This document shows positions 19,629 to 30,405 of a stretch of 64,000 nt of DNA, piece by piece (the stretch's first letter is position 1; every line of letters begins with the position of its first letter). The notes beneath the pieces are model-generated. The model searched no databases. It saw only the letters and a program-made list of their open reading frames with translations, and was not told the origin of the DNA. The DNA comes from an uncultured Clostridia bacterium. GTDB taxonomy: Bacteria; Bacillota; Clostridia; Oscillospirales; Ruminococcaceae. Position numbers and translations under genes: made by a program. The stretch lies in assembly GCA_947624555.1 (NCBI GenBank), contig CANQKW010000003.1, forward strand, positions 62,001 through 126,000. The letters run 5' to 3'.

Positions 19629-19808
19629 TTAGACTTCTTCAACCTTAATAAGGTGAGCGATAGTCTTTATCTTGCCTCTTGTAGCGCCGTTATCGGGTTG
19701 GGTCGTAACAGAATTGATCTTGTGAAGTCCCAACGCTTTGGCAGTGGCGATCTGATTTTTCTTGCAGCTGTTTAAAGAGCGTACAAGAGTAATTTTTAAG
19801 TTTGCCAT
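19629..19808 (-). CDS. rpmD: 50S ribosomal protein L30 (absent from ORF track because of length)
   Basis: Direct translation MANLKITLVRSLNSCKKNQIATAKALGLHKINSVTTQPDNGATRGKIKTIAHLIKVEEV (59 aa). Confidence 0.96.
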   Translation of the reverse strand: MANLKITLVRSLNSCKKNQIATAKALGLHKINSVTTQPDNGATRGKIKTIAHLIKVEEV

Positions 19809-19834
19809 TGTTTTTCCTCCTAAAGCTCTTTAAA

Positions 19835-20329
19835 TTAAAGCTCCTTTACGCTCTTGCCTCTGAGAGCCGCAACCTCTTCTGCGGTTCTGAGAGCCATAAG
19901 TCCCTGCATTGTAGCTCTTACTACGTTGCAAGGATTATTGGAGCGCAGGGATTTTGTACGAATATTTTTGATACCTGCCATTTCGATTACCGCACGGACA
20001 GGGCCGCCTGCGATAACGCCTGTACCTTCGGGAGCGGGACGCATAAGAACTGCACCTGCGCCGAACTTTCCTGTAATCTCATGGGGAATTGTCGTTCCCT
20101 TGAGAGCAATCTTGTGAAGATTTTTCTTTGCGTCGTCAATTCCCTTACGGATAGCGTCGGGAACCTCGTTGGATTTGCCCATACCAAAGCCTACAGTGCC
20201 TTTTCCGTCGCCTACGACTACGAGAGCCGCAAACTTCATAATACGTCCGCCCTTTACGGTCTTTGATACTCTGTTAATAGCAACAACCTTTTCGCTGAGC
20301 TCGTTTTCTGTCTGTTCAATTCTAGCCAA
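19835..20329 (-). CDS. rpsE: 30S ribosomal protein S5 (TTG start)
   Basis: [52 protein letters not shown] preceded by AAGGAGGG just after the rplR stop. Confidence 0.95.
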   Translation of the reverse strand: MARIEQTENELSEKVVAINRVSKTVKGGRIMKFAALVVVGDGKGTVGFGMGKSNEVPDAIRKGIDDAKKNLHKIALKGTTIPHEITGKFGAGAVLMRPAPEGTGVIAGGPVRAVIEMAGIKNIRTKSLRSNNPCNVVRATMQGLMALRTAEEVAALRGKSVKEL

Positions 20330-20345
20330 GTCATTTCCCTCCTTA

Positions 20346-20705
20346 TCAGAAATTGAGTCCGCCTTCTCTTGCGCCTTCGGCAAGAGCAGCTACTCTACCG
20401 TGATATACATATCCGCCTCTGTCGAATACGACATCAGTGATGCCCGCCTTCTTTGCCTTTTCAGCTATCATCTGTCCGACCTTTTTGGCAGCGTCGCAGT
20501 TGCCGCCGTACATACCAAATCCCTTTTCAAGAGATGAGGCAGCGCAGAGCGTCTTACCGTTTACGTCGTCGATGATCTGAGCGTAAATATGCATTGAAGA
20601 ACGGAAAACATTAAGTCTGGGGCATTCGGGAGTACCCGAAATCTTGCCGCGAACACGCTTATGACGGCGCATTCTGCTTTTGTTTTTATCGATTACTTTA
20701 ACCAT
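20346..20705 (-). CDS. rplR: 50S ribosomal protein L18
   Basis: [37 protein letters not shown]...[24 protein letters not shown]. Confidence 0.98.
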   Translation of the reverse strand: MVKVIDKNKSRMRRHKRVRGKISGTPECPRLNVFRSSMHIYAQIIDDVNGKTLCAASSLEKGFGMYGGNCDAAKKVGQMIAEKAKKAGITDVVFDRGGYVYHGRVAALAEGAREGGLNF

Positions 20706-20810
20706 ATTCTTGTCCTTTCACAGTTTTTCCTGTACTCGCAGCGACGAATATTTCGGAAAAACTCAAAATCGAATAATATCTCGCAGAGATACACTCTGTT
20801 GTTCTCAATA

Positions 20811-21356
20811 TTACTTTTTGCCCTTTCCTGCCTTACCTTCCTTACGGCGAATATGCTCTTCGGCATATTTAATGCCCTTGCCCTTGTAAGGCTCAGGAGG
20901 ACGCTTGCCTCTTATTTCGGATGCACGCTGACCTACCATCTGCTTGTCAATTCCCACAACAATGATTTTGTTGGGAGAAGGTACTTCAAGCTTTACGTCG
21001 TCTGTGTCCGAAACAACGACCTTGTGTGAAAAGCCTAAATTCATAATTACGTCCTTGCCCTGCTTTTCACATCTGAAACCGACGCCGTTTATCTCCAGCT
21101 CTTTCTTAAAGCCCTCTGTAACGCCCACAATCATATTGTGGATAAGAGTTCTTGTAAGACCGTGAAGAGAACGGGAAAGGTTTTCGTCGTTGGGGCGCTC
21201 TACCTTGATTTCAGCACCCTCGTGAGTAATTTTCATCAAATGATTGAACTCTTTGGTAAGAGTTCCCTTAGGACCTTTTACAGTTACAACGGAACCGTCG
21301 ATTTTAACATCTACGCCCGCAGGAACAGTAACAGGCATTCTTCCGATTCTTGACAT
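20811..21356 (-). CDS. rplF: 50S ribosomal protein L6
   Basis: [17 protein letters not shown]...[30 protein letters not shown]-like C-terminus. Confidence 0.98.
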   Translation of the reverse strand: [181 protein letters not shown]

Positions 21357-21368
21357 TACTATTCCTCC

Positions 21369-21767
21369 TTACCATACGAATGCAAGCACTTCGCCGCCTA
21401 CATTCAATTCGCGAGCCTTTTTGTCCGTCATAATGCCCTTTGAGGTGGAAACGATAGCTATACCGAGACCCTTCATTACTTTGGGCATATCCTTGCAGTT
21501 GGAGTAGATCCTCAAACCGGGCTTAGAAACTCTTCTAAGCCCTGTGATGACCTGCGCCTTGCTGTCAGTATACTTGAGCGTGATTTTGATTACGCCCTGC
21601 TTGTTGTCGTCAACTACCTTGAAGGACTTGATATATCCTTCGTCAAGCAAAATTTGTGCAATCTGCTTTTTAAGGTTAGAAGACGGAACATCAACAGTTG
21701 CGTGCTTAGCGGAATTAGCGTTGCGTATTCTTGTAAGCATATCCGCTATTGTATCTGTGATCTGCAT
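21369..21767 (-). CDS. rpsH: 30S ribosomal protein S8
   Basis: [40 protein letters not shown]...[20 protein letters not shown]. Confidence 0.98.
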   Translation of the reverse strand: MQITDTIADMLTRIRNANSAKHATVDVPSSNLKKQIAQILLDEGYIKSFKVVDDNKQGVIKITLKYTDSKAQVITGLRRVSKPGLRIYSNCKDMPKVMKGLGIAIVSTSKGIMTDKKARELNVGGEVLAFVW

Positions 21768-21940
21768 TCATTTACCTCCTAACAACGGGCCGTTACGAAT
21801 TCGATCGGCATTCTGCCTGTTCGTCGTACCCGCATATTCCGCACTATTCAAGTGCCTTGTCGATATATAGCCGAACCATCGATCTGCCCGTTCGGCGAGG
21901 GAATTTTGCAGAAACCTTTATAATCTGCCTTTTTTTGCTT

Positions 21941-22126
21941 TTACCAGCTTGACTTCTTTACACCCGGAATTTGTCCCTTGTAAGCAAGCTCTCTGAAACA
22001 GATTCTGCAAATGCCGAATTTGCGCATATACGCATGAGGTCTGCCGCAAATCTTGCATCTGTTGTAAGCACGAGTAGAAAACTTCGGTGCTCTGAGCTGT
22101 TTCTGCTTGAGTGACATCTTTGCCAT
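21941..22126 (-). CDS. rpsN: 30S ribosomal protein S14 type Z
   Basis: 61 aa, [38 protein letters not shown]. Confidence 0.98.
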   Translation of the reverse strand: MAKMSLKQKQLRAPKFSTRAYNRCKICGRPHAYMRKFGICRICFRELAYKGQIPGVKKSSW

Positions 22127-22144
22127 AGCTTTCCTCCGTCCTAA

Positions 22145-22684
22145 TTACTTCTCAAAGGGGGCGCCCATAAGTGTGAGCAGCTCTCTTGCCTCTTCATCAG
22201 TTTTAGCGGTGGTTATAAAGTTAATATCCATACCGCGAACGGCGTCAATCTTATCGTACTCGATTTCGGGGAAAATCAGCTGTTCTTTCAGACCGAAAGA
22301 GTAATTTCCTCTGCCGTCGAAAGAGTTGGGGTTTATACCTCTGAAATCACGTACACGGGGGAGCGCCACGTTGAAAAGTCTGTCGAGAAACTCGTACATA
22401 ATATCTCCGCGGAGCGTTACCTTAACGCCGATTGCCTGACCTTCTCTTAACTTGAAGTTCGCAACGGACTTCTTAGACTTGCAGACAACAGGCTTTTGTC
22501 CTGTGATGGCAGCAAGCTCTTCCATAACGTTGTCGATGATTTTAGCGTTTTCCTTTGCCTCGCCGCAGCCTACGTTTACAACAATCTTGTCAAGTTTCGG
22601 AGTCTGCATAACAGACTTGTAGCCGAATTTCTTGAAGAGAGCGGGTGCTACGGTTTCCTTGTAGAATTCTTTCATTCTTGCCAT
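22145..22684 (-). CDS. rplE: 50S ribosomal protein L5
   Basis: [27 protein letters not shown]...[30 protein letters not shown]. Confidence 0.98.
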   Translation of the reverse strand: MARMKEFYKETVAPALFKKFGYKSVMQTPKLDKIVVNVGCGEAKENAKIIDNVMEELAAITGQKPVVCKSKKSVANFKLREGQAIGVKVTLRGDIMYEFLDRLFNVALPRVRDFRGINPNSFDGRGNYSFGLKEQLIFPEIEYDKIDAVRGMDINFITTAKTDEEARELLTLMGAPFEK

Positions 22685-22753
22685 TGTTATTTCCTCCGTT
22701 TGAGCCGGGTTTTAGCGCCTTTCGGCACTGCTTATACCCGACCATTGCGGCAA

Positions 22754-23095
22754 TCAATACTTCAGCTCTGCGCCGCAGTGCTTGCAGACTCTGATTTTCT
22801 TGCCGTCCTCAATCTTGTGACCTACTCTGGTTGGCTTGTCGCACTTAGGGCAGACAGGCATAACCTTGCAGGCATAAATAGGACTTTCAGCCTGAACTCT
22901 TCCGCCGAGTTGTCCCTGCTGTCTGGGCTTTACGTGCTTGGTGACCATATTGATACCCTCAACAATCACCTTGCCCTCTTTGGGAGAAACCGTAAGAACC
23001 TTTCCTGTCTTTCTCTTGCCGTTCTCACCGTTTGCGTACTTATCTTTCTTGTCGCCCGTCATAAGAGCGACTGTGTCGCCGACTTTAATATTCAT
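22754..23095 (-). CDS. rplX: 50S ribosomal protein L24
   Basis: GKVLTVSPKEGKVIVEGINMVTKHVKP; C-terminal CPKCDKPTRVGHK...CKHCGA. Confidence 0.97.
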   Translation of the reverse strand: MNIKVGDTVALMTGDKKDKYANGENGKRKTGKVLTVSPKEGKVIVEGINMVTKHVKPRQQGQLGGRVQAESPIYACKVMPVCPKCDKPTRVGHKIEDGKKIRVCKHCGAELKY

Positions 23096-23110
23096 ACAAC
23101 GGCACCTCCA

Positions 23111-23479
23111 TTACAGAACTTCGGGAGCAAGCGACAGGATTTTCATATAATCCTTATCTCTCAGCTCTCTCGCAACCGGACCAAAAATACGAGTACCTCT
23201 CGGGTTTTTGTCCTCCTTAATGATAACCGCTGCGTTCTCGTCGAAGCGGATATATGTGCCGTCGTCGCGTCTCAGACCTTTTGCAGAGCGAACGATTACG
23301 CACTTAACAACGTCGCCCTTCTTGACAACGCCGCCGGGTGTAGCTTTTTTAACAGAAGCCACTACAACATCGCCGATATTTGCGTATCTTCTTCTTGTAC
23401 CGCCAAGAACTCTGATACACATAAGCTCCTTTGCGCCTGTATTATCGGCAACCTTGAGCAATGTCTGCATTTGTATCAT
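23111..23479 (-). CDS. rplN: 50S ribosomal protein L14
   Basis: [27 protein letters not shown]...[28 protein letters not shown]. Confidence 0.98.
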   Translation of the reverse strand: MIQMQTLLKVADNTGAKELMCIRVLGGTRRRYANIGDVVVASVKKATPGGVVKKGDVVKCVIVRSAKGLRRDDGTYIRFDENAAVIIKEDKNPRGTRIFGPVARELRDKDYMKILSLAPEVL

Positions 23480-23551
23480 AGCTTAACTTACTCCTTCCCT
23501 GCCGAAGTCGGAAATTCTTTCGAGTTTCCCACTCTGACAAATTTAAGTCGA

Positions 23552-23806
23552 TTACTTAGCTCTTTCGATTACATTTACAAGGCGCCATCTCTTGTCTTTG
23601 GAGAGAGGTCTTGTTTCCATAATCTCAACTCTGTCGCCTATCTTACAGGTGTTTTCTTCATCGTGAGCCTTGAGCTTGATCGTGCGCTTTACTATTTTCT
23701 TGTAAAGAGGATGACGAACGTTGTCCTCGATAGCGACTACAATCGTTTTATCCATTTTGTCGCTTACGACTCTTCCTACTCTTGTCTTTCTAAGATTTCT
23801 TTCCAT
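23552..23806 (-). CDS. rpsQ: 30S ribosomal protein S17
   Basis: [22 protein letters not shown]...[25 protein letters not shown]. Confidence 0.98.
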   Translation of the reverse strand: MERNLRKTRVGRVVSDKMDKTIVVAIEDNVRHPLYKKIVKRTIKLKAHDEENTCKIGDRVEIMETRPLSKDKRWRLVNVIERAK

Positions 23807-23828
23807 ATTTTGTTCTTATCCTCCTTCC

Positions 23829-24029
23829 TTAATTCTCCGCCGTGAGTTCACGCTGACGCTGAATGGTCTTTATACGTGCGATGTCCTTCTTGACAGCCTT
23901 TATTCTCGTGGGATTGTCAAGCTGGTTCACAGCGAGCTGGAAGCGCAGATTAAAAAGCTCCTGTTTGAGTTCGGCAAGCTTTGTTTCAAGCTCTTTTTCC
24001 GAAAGATATTTAATTTCCGAAGCCTTCAT
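23829..24029 (-). CDS. rpmC: 50S ribosomal protein L29
   Basis: [44 protein letters not shown]. Confidence 0.97.
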   Translation of the reverse strand: MKASEIKYLSEKELETKLAELKQELFNLRFQLAVNQLDNPTRIKAVKKDIARIKTIQRQRELTAEN

Positions 24030-24451
24030 TAAAGCTCACCTCCGTCTTCCTTTTTAACAAATTTGCACTTTATGGGAAGCTTATGCATAGCAAGACGCAT
24101 AGCCTCTCTTGCTGTTTCTTCGGGTACGCCTGCAATCTCGAACATTACTCTGCCGGGCTTTACAACGGATACCCAATATTCGGGAGAACCTTTTCCCGAA
24201 CCCATACGAGTACCAAGCGGCTTTGTTGTAACGGGCTTGTCGGGGAATATCTTGATCCAAACCTGACCGCCGCGCTTGATATAACGTGTCATTGCGATAC
24301 GGGCAGCCTCAATCTGATTAGACTTTATCCATGCAGCCTCAAGTGCCTGCAGTCCGTATTCGCCGTTGCTTACCGTATTGCCTCTTGTTGCAATACCCTT
24401 GCGGCGTCCTCTTTGTACTCTTCTGTATTTTACTCTCTTAGGAAGCAGCAT
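24029..24451 (-). CDS. rplP: 50S ribosomal protein L16
   Basis: [25 protein letters not shown]...[24 protein letters not shown]. Confidence 0.98.
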   Translation of the reverse strand: MLLPKRVKYRRVQRGRRKGIATRGNTVSNGEYGLQALEAAWIKSNQIEAARIAMTRYIKRGGQVWIKIFPDKPVTTKPLGTRMGSGKGSPEYWVSVVKPGRVMFEIAGVPEETAREAMRLAMHKLPIKCKFVKKEDGGEL

Positions 24452-25284
24452 TATTCGTTACCCCCTTCTTTTTTTACTTCTGCTCTGGGCTTACGGGGAG
24501 GACGGCGGTCACCGTTTCTGCCTGAACCGTTTGCCCTGTCGTTACGGCGTCTGTCGCTGCGTTCGTTTCTCTCGCTGCGAGCAGGCTTGTTTGCGGGAAT
24601 TTCTCCCTTAAGAACCTCGCCGTTATAAATCCATACCTTTACGCCGATAACGCCGTATGTGGTATTTGCTCTTGCTACTCCGTATTCGATGTCTGCACGA
24701 AGTGTCTGCAGCGGTATCGTACCCTCGTGGTAGCTTTCGGAACGAGCGATTTCTGCGCCGCCCAAACGTCCGCTTACCATTGTCTTGATACCCTTAGCGC
24801 CGCTCTTCATCGTTCTGCCGATAGCCTGTTTCATAGCACGTCTGAAGGAAACACGTCCTTCGAGCTGCTGTGCGATATTATCGGCAACGAGCTGTGCGTT
24901 GAGGTCGGGATTTTTGATTTCTACAATGTCTATAGAAACCGTCTTTCCGCCAACGAGCTTTTCAATCTCGCTGCGGATTTTCTCAATCTCTGCGCCCTTA
25001 GGTCCTATCAGCATTCCCACCTTGTCGGCGTGAATGTAGATTTTGATTTTATCAGCGCCTGTGCGCTCAATCTGAATGTCTGCGATGCCAACAGCTCTTG
25101 AAAGCAGCTGTGTGGTCTTTTCTCCGCTTACCTTGTTGAACATTCTCTTGTTCATAAGGTATTCGCGGATTTTGTAATCCTCGACAAGTGTATCACCGAA
25201 GGTTGATTTATCGGCGAACCAGCGAGAATCCCAATCTTTGATTACACCCACGCGAAGACCGTGCGGATTAACCTTCTGTCCCAT
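24451..25284 (-). CDS. rpsC: 30S ribosomal protein S3
   Basis: [24 protein letters not shown]...[23 protein letters not shown]. Confidence 0.98.
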   Translation of the reverse strand: MGQKVNPHGLRVGVIKDWDSRWFADKSTFGDTLVEDYKIREYLMNKRMFNKVSGEKTTQLLSRAVGIADIQIERTGADKIKIYIHADKVGMLIGPKGAEIEKIRSEIEKLVGGKTVSIDIVEIKNPDLNAQLVADNIAQQLEGRVSFRRAMKQAIGRTMKSGAKGIKTMVSGRLGGAEIARSESYHEGTIPLQTLRADIEYGVARANTTYGVIGVKVWIYNGEVLKGEIPANKPARSERNERSDRRRNDRANGSGRNGDRRPPRKPRAEVKKEGGNE

Positions 25285-25298
25285 TGTAATTCTCCTCC

Positions 25299-25634
25299 TT
25301 ATTCAGCTTCTTTAACAACCAGCGTGATGTTGGACGTTCTCTTCATAATTCTGTGCGCTCTGCCGTGGTCTTTGGGTCTTATGCGCTTAAGAGTAATTCC
25401 TGCGCCGACATAGCACTGTGAAACGTAAAGTCTTGAGGTATCCATATTGTGATTGTTCTCTGCGTTTGCAACTGCCGACTTGAGCAGCTTTGCGAGAGGC
25501 TCACAAGCTGACTTCGGCGTATTCTTGAGAATAGCCATTGCGGTCTCGACAGGCTTATTGCGGATCAAATCCAGCACGATACCGACCTTGCGCGGAGAGA
25601 TACGTACCTGCCTGAGTTCTGCTCTTGCTTCCAT
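25299..25634 (-). CDS. rplV: 50S ribosomal protein L22
   Basis: [27 protein letters not shown]...[29 protein letters not shown]. Confidence 0.98.
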   Translation of the reverse strand: MEARAELRQVRISPRKVGIVLDLIRNKPVETAMAILKNTPKSACEPLAKLLKSAVANAENNHNMDTSRLYVSQCYVGAGITLKRIRPKDHGRAHRIMKRTSNITLVVKEAE

Positions 25635-25646
25635 ATTCTCCCCTCC

Positions 25647-25925
25647 TTACTTCTTAGCAGTGGTTTTGCTGCCTGCGTGACCCTTGAAGGTTCTTGTCGG
25701 AGCAAATTCGCCAAGCTTATGTCCTACCATATCCTCTGTAACATACACAGGGACGTGTTTTCTGCCGTCGTGAACAGCAAATGTGTGACCTACGAAATCG
25801 GGGAAAATTGTCGAGGAACGGCTCCAGGTCTTAAGAACCTTTTTCTCGCCCTTTTCATTCATATCGAGAACTCTCTTCATAAGAGCTTCCTGAACGTAAG
25901 GCCCCTTCTTAATGCTTCTTCCCAT
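25647..25925 (-). CDS. rpsS: 30S ribosomal protein S19
   Basis: [19 protein letters not shown]...[29 protein letters not shown]; start at MGRS rather than the ORF-track start. Confidence 0.97.
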   Translation of the reverse strand: MGRSIKKGPYVQEALMKRVLDMNEKGEKKVLKTWSRSSTIFPDFVGHTFAVHDGRKHVPVYVTEDMVGHKLGEFAPTRTFKGHAGSKTTAKK

Positions 25926-26041
25926 TATGATTTTTCCTTTCAAGTTGAGCTGCAAGTTAATGAACGGCGAAAAACCTTTTTACAGAGCTTGCGCCAAACG
26001 CCGTTCTTATTAACAGCAACTGTCGGGTTTTAATTTTTTAA

Positions 26042-26875
26042 TTATTTACCGTTTCTTCTTCTTACGATAAACTTGTTAGACGCCTTCTTTGTAGAACGTG
26101 TCTTGTAGCCCAAAGCAGGCTTGCCCCAAGGAGTAACAGGTCCGGGACGTCCTACAGGGGACTTACCCTCACCGCCTCCGTGCGGGTGGTCGTTCGGGTT
26201 CATTACAGAACCGCGGACTGTCGGTCTTATTCCGAGGTGACGGGTCTTGCCTGCCTTACCTCTGTTTACGTTTTCATGGTCGAGGTTCGATACCGTTCCG
26301 ATAGATGCATAGCAGGACGCCTGCACGTTTCTCAGCTCTCCCGAAGGAAGTCTGAGAAGAGCGTATCCGTTCTCCTTAGCCATAAGCTGAGCCGTATTTC
26401 CTGCGGAACGGACAAGCTGTCCGCCCTTGCCGGGATAAAGCTCGATATTGTGGATAAAAGTACCTACGGGAATATTATCAAGAGGAAGTGCGTTGCCCGA
26501 CTTAATGTCTGCGTCTGCGCCTGCTCTTACCGTATCGCCGACTTTAAGTCCGTCGGGAGCGATAATATATCTCTTTTCGTTATCCTCGTACTGTACAAGA
26601 GCGATAAATGCCGAACGGTTGGGGTCATACTCAAGAGTAAGAACCGTTGCATTCATTCCGCGCTTATCTCTTTTGAAGTCGATAACACGGTACTTCTTTC
26701 TGTTTCCGCCGCCGATATGGCGAACAGTTATTCTGCCGTAGCTGTTTCTGCCAGCAGTCTTTTTAACAGGCTCCAGAAGGCTTTTTTCGGGAGCGACCTT
26801 TGACAGGCAGCTGTAATCAGTAACAGTCATACCTCTGCGGCTGTTATTGACGGGCTTGTAAACTTTAATAGCCAT
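26042..26875 (-). CDS. rplB: 50S ribosomal protein L2
   Basis: [22 protein letters not shown]...[20 protein letters not shown]...[36 protein letters not shown]. Confidence 0.98.
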   Translation of the reverse strand: MAIKVYKPVNNSRRGMTVTDYSCLSKVAPEKSLLEPVKKTAGRNSYGRITVRHIGGGNRKKYRVIDFKRDKRGMNATVLTLEYDPNRSAFIALVQYEDNEKRYIIAPDGLKVGDTVRAGADADIKSGNALPLDNIPVGTFIHNIELYPGKGGQLVRSAGNTAQLMAKENGYALLRLPSGELRNVQASCYASIGTVSNLDHENVNRGKAGKTRHLGIRPTVRGSVMNPNDHPHGGGEGKSPVGRPGPVTPWGKPALGYKTRSTKKASNKFIVRRRNGK

Positions 26876-26892
26876 TACGTTTCACTCCTTAC

Positions 26893-27192
26893 TCAAATCA
26901 TTCCGTCGAAGAATTCAATGGTCTTGGAATCCTTGGTCACGGTGATGATTGCCTTCTTCCAATCAGAGGTATAACCCTCGTTTCTGCCCATTCTCTTCTT
27001 ACGTCCGCGGACGCTTACGGTGTTTACCTTAGCGACCTTAACGCCTTTAAAAAGCTGCTCGACAGCCTTGGCGATTTCAATTTTGTTTGCGCCTTTTGCT
27101 ACCTTGAAAGTGTACTTGCCGTGCTGAAGGCAATCCATACTGTGCTCGGTAATAATAGGCTTGATGATGATGTCCTGTGCCATCTTTTCCAT
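26893..27192 (-). CDS. rplW: 50S ribosomal protein L23
   Basis: DIIIKPIITEHSMDCLQHGKYTFKVAKGANKIEIAKAVEQLFKGVKVAKVNTVSVRGRKKRMG. Confidence 0.97.
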   Translation of the reverse strand: MEKMAQDIIIKPIITEHSMDCLQHGKYTFKVAKGANKIEIAKAVEQLFKGVKVAKVNTVSVRGRKKRMGRNEGYTSDWKKAIITVTKDSKTIEFFDGMI

Positions 27193-27815
27193 TATGCGTA
27201 CACCTCCTCAAGCTTTTCAACAGCGCCCTTTACGATAACGAACTTATCGCAGTTGAGAATATCGTAAACATTAAGGGTGTTTACCTGTGTTGTCTTTACC
27301 TTTTCGATATTGGCTGCGGACTTGATGACCTTCTTATCAACACCGTCAAGAACGATGAGGGTCTTGCCCTGTGCACCGACAGCGGCAAGCATATTTACCA
27401 TTGTTTTGGTCTTGTACTCGTCCGTTGTAATAGCGTCAACAACTATCATTTCGTTTTCGATGACCTTGCTGGAGAGAGCCGAGCAAATTGCCAGCTTTCT
27501 TACCTTCTTATTCATACTCATTCTGTATGAACGGGGTTTCGGTCCGAGAGCAATACCGCCGTGTGTCCACTGAGGCGCTCTTGTAGAACCCTGTCTTGCG
27601 TGACCTGTATCCTTCTGGCGATAGGGCTTTTTGCCGCCGCCGCTTACCTCTGTTCTGGTGAGCGTTGACTGTGTGCCCTGACGCTGATTAGCGAGATAAT
27701 TAACCACTGCGGTGTGCATTGCGGTCTTGTTGGGCGCAATGCCGAAAACAGCGTCGTTAAGCTCCAGCTCGGAAACGACATTACCCGCCATATTAACTAC
27801 GTTAATCTTTGACAT
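27192..27815 (-). CDS. rplD: 50S ribosomal protein L4
   Basis: NQRQGTQSTLTRTEVSGGGKKPYRQKDTGHARQGSTRAPQWTHGGIALGPKPRSY. Confidence 0.98.
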   Translation of the reverse strand: MSKINVVNMAGNVVSELELNDAVFGIAPNKTAMHTAVVNYLANQRQGTQSTLTRTEVSGGGKKPYRQKDTGHARQGSTRAPQWTHGGIALGPKPRSYRMSMNKKVRKLAICSALSSKVIENEMIVVDAITTDEYKTKTMVNMLAAVGAQGKTLIVLDGVDKKVIKSAANIEKVKTTQVNTLNVYDILNCDKFVIVKGAVEKLEEVYA

Positions 27816-27835
27816 ATCGTATCGTCCTCCTTACT

Positions 27836-28468
27836 TTAAGCCTTAACTGCGTCGCAGATAGTAACGACTCCGCCCTTAGGACCGGGAACAGCGCCCTTTA
27901 CTGCGATAAGATTGTTCTCGACGTCAACCTTGACTACAACGAGATTTTGCACGGTAACTCTTTCAGCGCCCATATGACCTGCCATACCCTTGCCCTTGAA
28001 AATTCTCGAAGGCGAGGAGCAGGCGCCCATAGATCCTGCCTGTCTTGCTACAGGACCCGAACCGTGGGTTTCCTTCAGTCTGTGCTGATTGTGACGCTTT
28101 ATCGCACCCGTAAAACCTTTACCCTTGCTGGTTCCTACGACGTCGATAACATCGCCCTCTGCGAACACGTCTGCTTTAAGAATGTCGCCCGTATTGAGCG
28201 CCGACGTATCATCAAGACGAAATTCCTTAAGAGTCCTCTTGAAAGCCACGTCGTTCTTCTTGAAATGACCCTGTTCAGGCTTATTTACGTGCTTAGCGGA
28301 AATATCGCCAAAGCCTAACTGAACAGCGTCATATCCGTCGTTTTCGGTTGTTTTTTTCTGCACTACTACGCAGGGACCCGCCTCAATAACGGTTACGGGT
28401 ACAACCTTTCCTGCCTCGTCGAAGACCTGCGTCATGCCGACCTTCTTGCCGATGATAGCTTTTTTCAT
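27836..28468 (-). CDS. rplC: 50S ribosomal protein L3
   Basis: [33 protein letters not shown]...[56 protein letters not shown]. Confidence 0.98.
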   Translation of the reverse strand: MKKAIIGKKVGMTQVFDEAGKVVPVTVIEAGPCVVVQKKTTENDGYDAVQLGFGDISAKHVNKPEQGHFKKNDVAFKRTLKEFRLDDTSALNTGDILKADVFAEGDVIDVVGTSKGKGFTGAIKRHNQHRLKETHGSGPVARQAGSMGACSSPSRIFKGKGMAGHMGAERVTVQNLVVVKVDVENNLIAVKGAVPGPKGGVVTICDAVKA

Positions 28469-28612
28469 CAGCTTTTTCCTCCTTTTCGGTTATTGGTTGA
28501 GCAGTTTTCGCTCAACTTGACCTTGCGCTGCGAATCAGCGTTCGGTTAGTGGTTGAGAAACCGTTGGGTAAATTCCTCAACATAACTCAAAGCCAAAACT
28601 TTCGTTTCGACT

Positions 28613-28924
28613 TTAAATATCCATTGAAATCTCCACGCCTGCAGGAAGCTCTAATCCCTGGAGCGCCTCGATAGTTTTCTGAGAAGGACGAATAACGTCG
28701 ATAAGACGCTTGTGTGTCCTGAGCTCAAACTGCTCGCGGGAATACTTGTACTTGTGTACCGCTCTCAGTATGGTTACGACCTGCTTGTCCGTGGGGAGCG
28801 GAATAGGACCTGCAACCCTCGCTCCGCTGCGCTTTGCGGCGTCAACGATTTTAGCGGCAGCAGCATCAACAATGCCGTGCTCGTAACCCTTAATTCTGAT
28901 TCTTACCTTTTCACTGGATGCCAT
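28613..28924 (-). CDS. rpsJ: 30S ribosomal protein S10
   Basis: [39 protein letters not shown]...[23 protein letters not shown]. Confidence 0.98.
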   Translation of the reverse strand: MASSEKVRIRIKGYEHGIVDAAAAKIVDAAKRSGARVAGPIPLPTDKQVVTILRAVHKYKYSREQFELRTHKRLIDVIRPSQKTIEALQGLELPAGVEISMDI

Positions 28925-29266
28925 AATGATTTTTCAACCTTTCTTTCCAAAATGTCAGCGAAAGCTTATTATGAAAAATCCACTGCCCCGTGTGTTTCAT
29001 CTTCTTCGCAAGCTTACGTTAGTTATCCGAAATTTCGGACACTTTAACAATCAGCAACAACGATCAGAGATGATCAATGCGAACGACAAACACATTTAAA
29101 CGGAGCATTTCAATTTTTCCGCCCGAATCTTGTTCGGACCTGCTCTGCCGAAGTTCCCACGTCAAGCGTGCAATCTCCGACTTCATCGCCTTGCTCTGTT
29201 TGATTTTACAGACTGCCCTCAGCAGTCGCCAAAAATTATTTTACCACATAAGGCACATTTTTTCAA
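28925..29266 (-). promoter_or_regulatory. S10 operon promoter and ~300-nt 5' leader
   Basis: Minus-strand TTGAAA (29266-29261), 17-nt spacer, TAAAAT (29243-29238); leader contains several inverted repeats (e.g. GACTGC tgag GGCAGTC, TCCGAAATTTCGGA). Confidence 0.65.
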
Positions 29267-29462
29267 GCATTTTATTGCAATCCTCCGAAATTTTATCAGA
29301 GAATTTTCGGCTGATTTTCATTATATTTTTATGCATTTTATACAAATTATGCAAATTATACGAGAAAAAGAATATAATATACTATTTAATATATAATACA
29401 AGTAATTATGCAGCCCGGTGAAAAATCGGGCGTGCAGTCAAGCAATAAAACGGGGGTAACTT

Positions 29463-30188
29463 ATGGACAGGACGGGTCTTGCCGTAGAGGCGGCGAAAAT
29501 CTTAACCGAAAAGGACGGTATATCGGCGGTGTCAAGAACGATAGGTTCTATAAAAATCACGGACGTAAAAATTCGGGAAAGCGCTGCCCGAAAGATACAC
29601 AAATCGGCTGGACGCTATATCACGCTCGCAGGAGAACCATCGGCAGAGGGAATAACAGCTCTGCTGAGAAGAGCGATTTTACAGCTGATCCCCGAAAGAG
29701 GGAATATTTTCACAGCAGGTCTGGGCAATCCCGATATAACGCCCGACAGCCTCGGTGCGCTCTCCGTGAGAGGAATTACCAGGCGAAAAACCAGACACTA
29801 TCTCCTCTCGGCTATTGAAACGGACGTTGCCGCAAAAACAGGTCTTGAAACAGCAAAACTTGTTAGGGCAGCCGCAAGGGAGCTGCCTGCCGACTGCGTT
29901 ATCGCAATTGACGCTCTCTGCTGCAAAGACCCGCAGTTTATCGGCAAAACCGTCCAGATTACCAATGCAGGCATTACCCCCGGCGAGGGGACAGCCTGCC
30001 GTAAAGGGGAAATTTCCCGTAAAACCTTCGGAATACCCGTCGCAGTAATAGGCGTTCCTACCATAACGCCGCTTTCGGCAATCACAAAAAATCCCTCCGA
30101 CAAGAATTTTTTGGTTACAACAAATGACGCAGATATCCTTGTTAAACAATGGGCAGAGGTCATCGCAGGAGCTTTGGACAACCTGTAA
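29463..30188 (+). CDS. gpr: GPR-family germination (spore) endopeptidase, short form
   Basis: MDRTGLAVEAA...GLGNPDITPDSLGALSV...CVIAIDALCCKDPQFIGKTVQITNAGITPGEG; adjacent to rpsT as in B. subtilis gene order. Confidence 0.88.
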   Translation: MDRTGLAVEAAKILTEKDGISAVSRTIGSIKITDVKIRESAARKIHKSAGRYITLAGEPSAEGITALLRRAILQLIPERGNIFTAGLGNPDITPDSLGALSVRGITRRKTRHYLLSAIETDVAAKTGLETAKLVRAAARELPADCVIAIDALCCKDPQFIGKTVQITNAGITPGEGTACRKGEISRKTFGIPVAVIGVPTITPLSAITKNPSDKNFLVTTNDADILVKQWAEVIAGALDNL

Positions 30189-30231
30189 CGGATACTTGCA
30201 AGATGTACCAAAATATTTTTTTCAAAACCCC

Positions 30232-30260
30232 TTGAAAAATCACTTTAAATATGCTATAAT
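30232..30260 (+). promoter_or_regulatory. sigma-A-type promoter upstream of rpsT
   Basis: TTGAAA (30232-30237), 17-nt spacer, TATAAT (30255-30260). Confidence 0.7.
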
Positions 30261-30405
30261 AGAGTGTACTGTAAGGAATGACCCGTAAAAAACACAGAAA
30301 AATAACGTTAAACGGGGGAATTTTTGGCTAATATGAGATAAAATTTGCCGGAAATTCTTGCAAAATTCAGTTAATAAGACAACATTTCAGACGGAGGTGA
30401 AACAA

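Noticed and set aside
22496-23845. 449-aa plus-strand ORF
   Set aside because: Lies antisense across rplE, rplX, rplN and rpsQ, which are certain; product has no recognisable domain.
26180-26803. 207-aa plus-strand ORF
   Set aside because: Fully antisense to rplB; typical shadow ORF in a highly conserved gene.
29408-29818. 136-aa plus-strand ORF overlapping gpr
   Set aside because: Out-of-frame shadow of gpr, with low-complexity basic composition and no plausible RBS.
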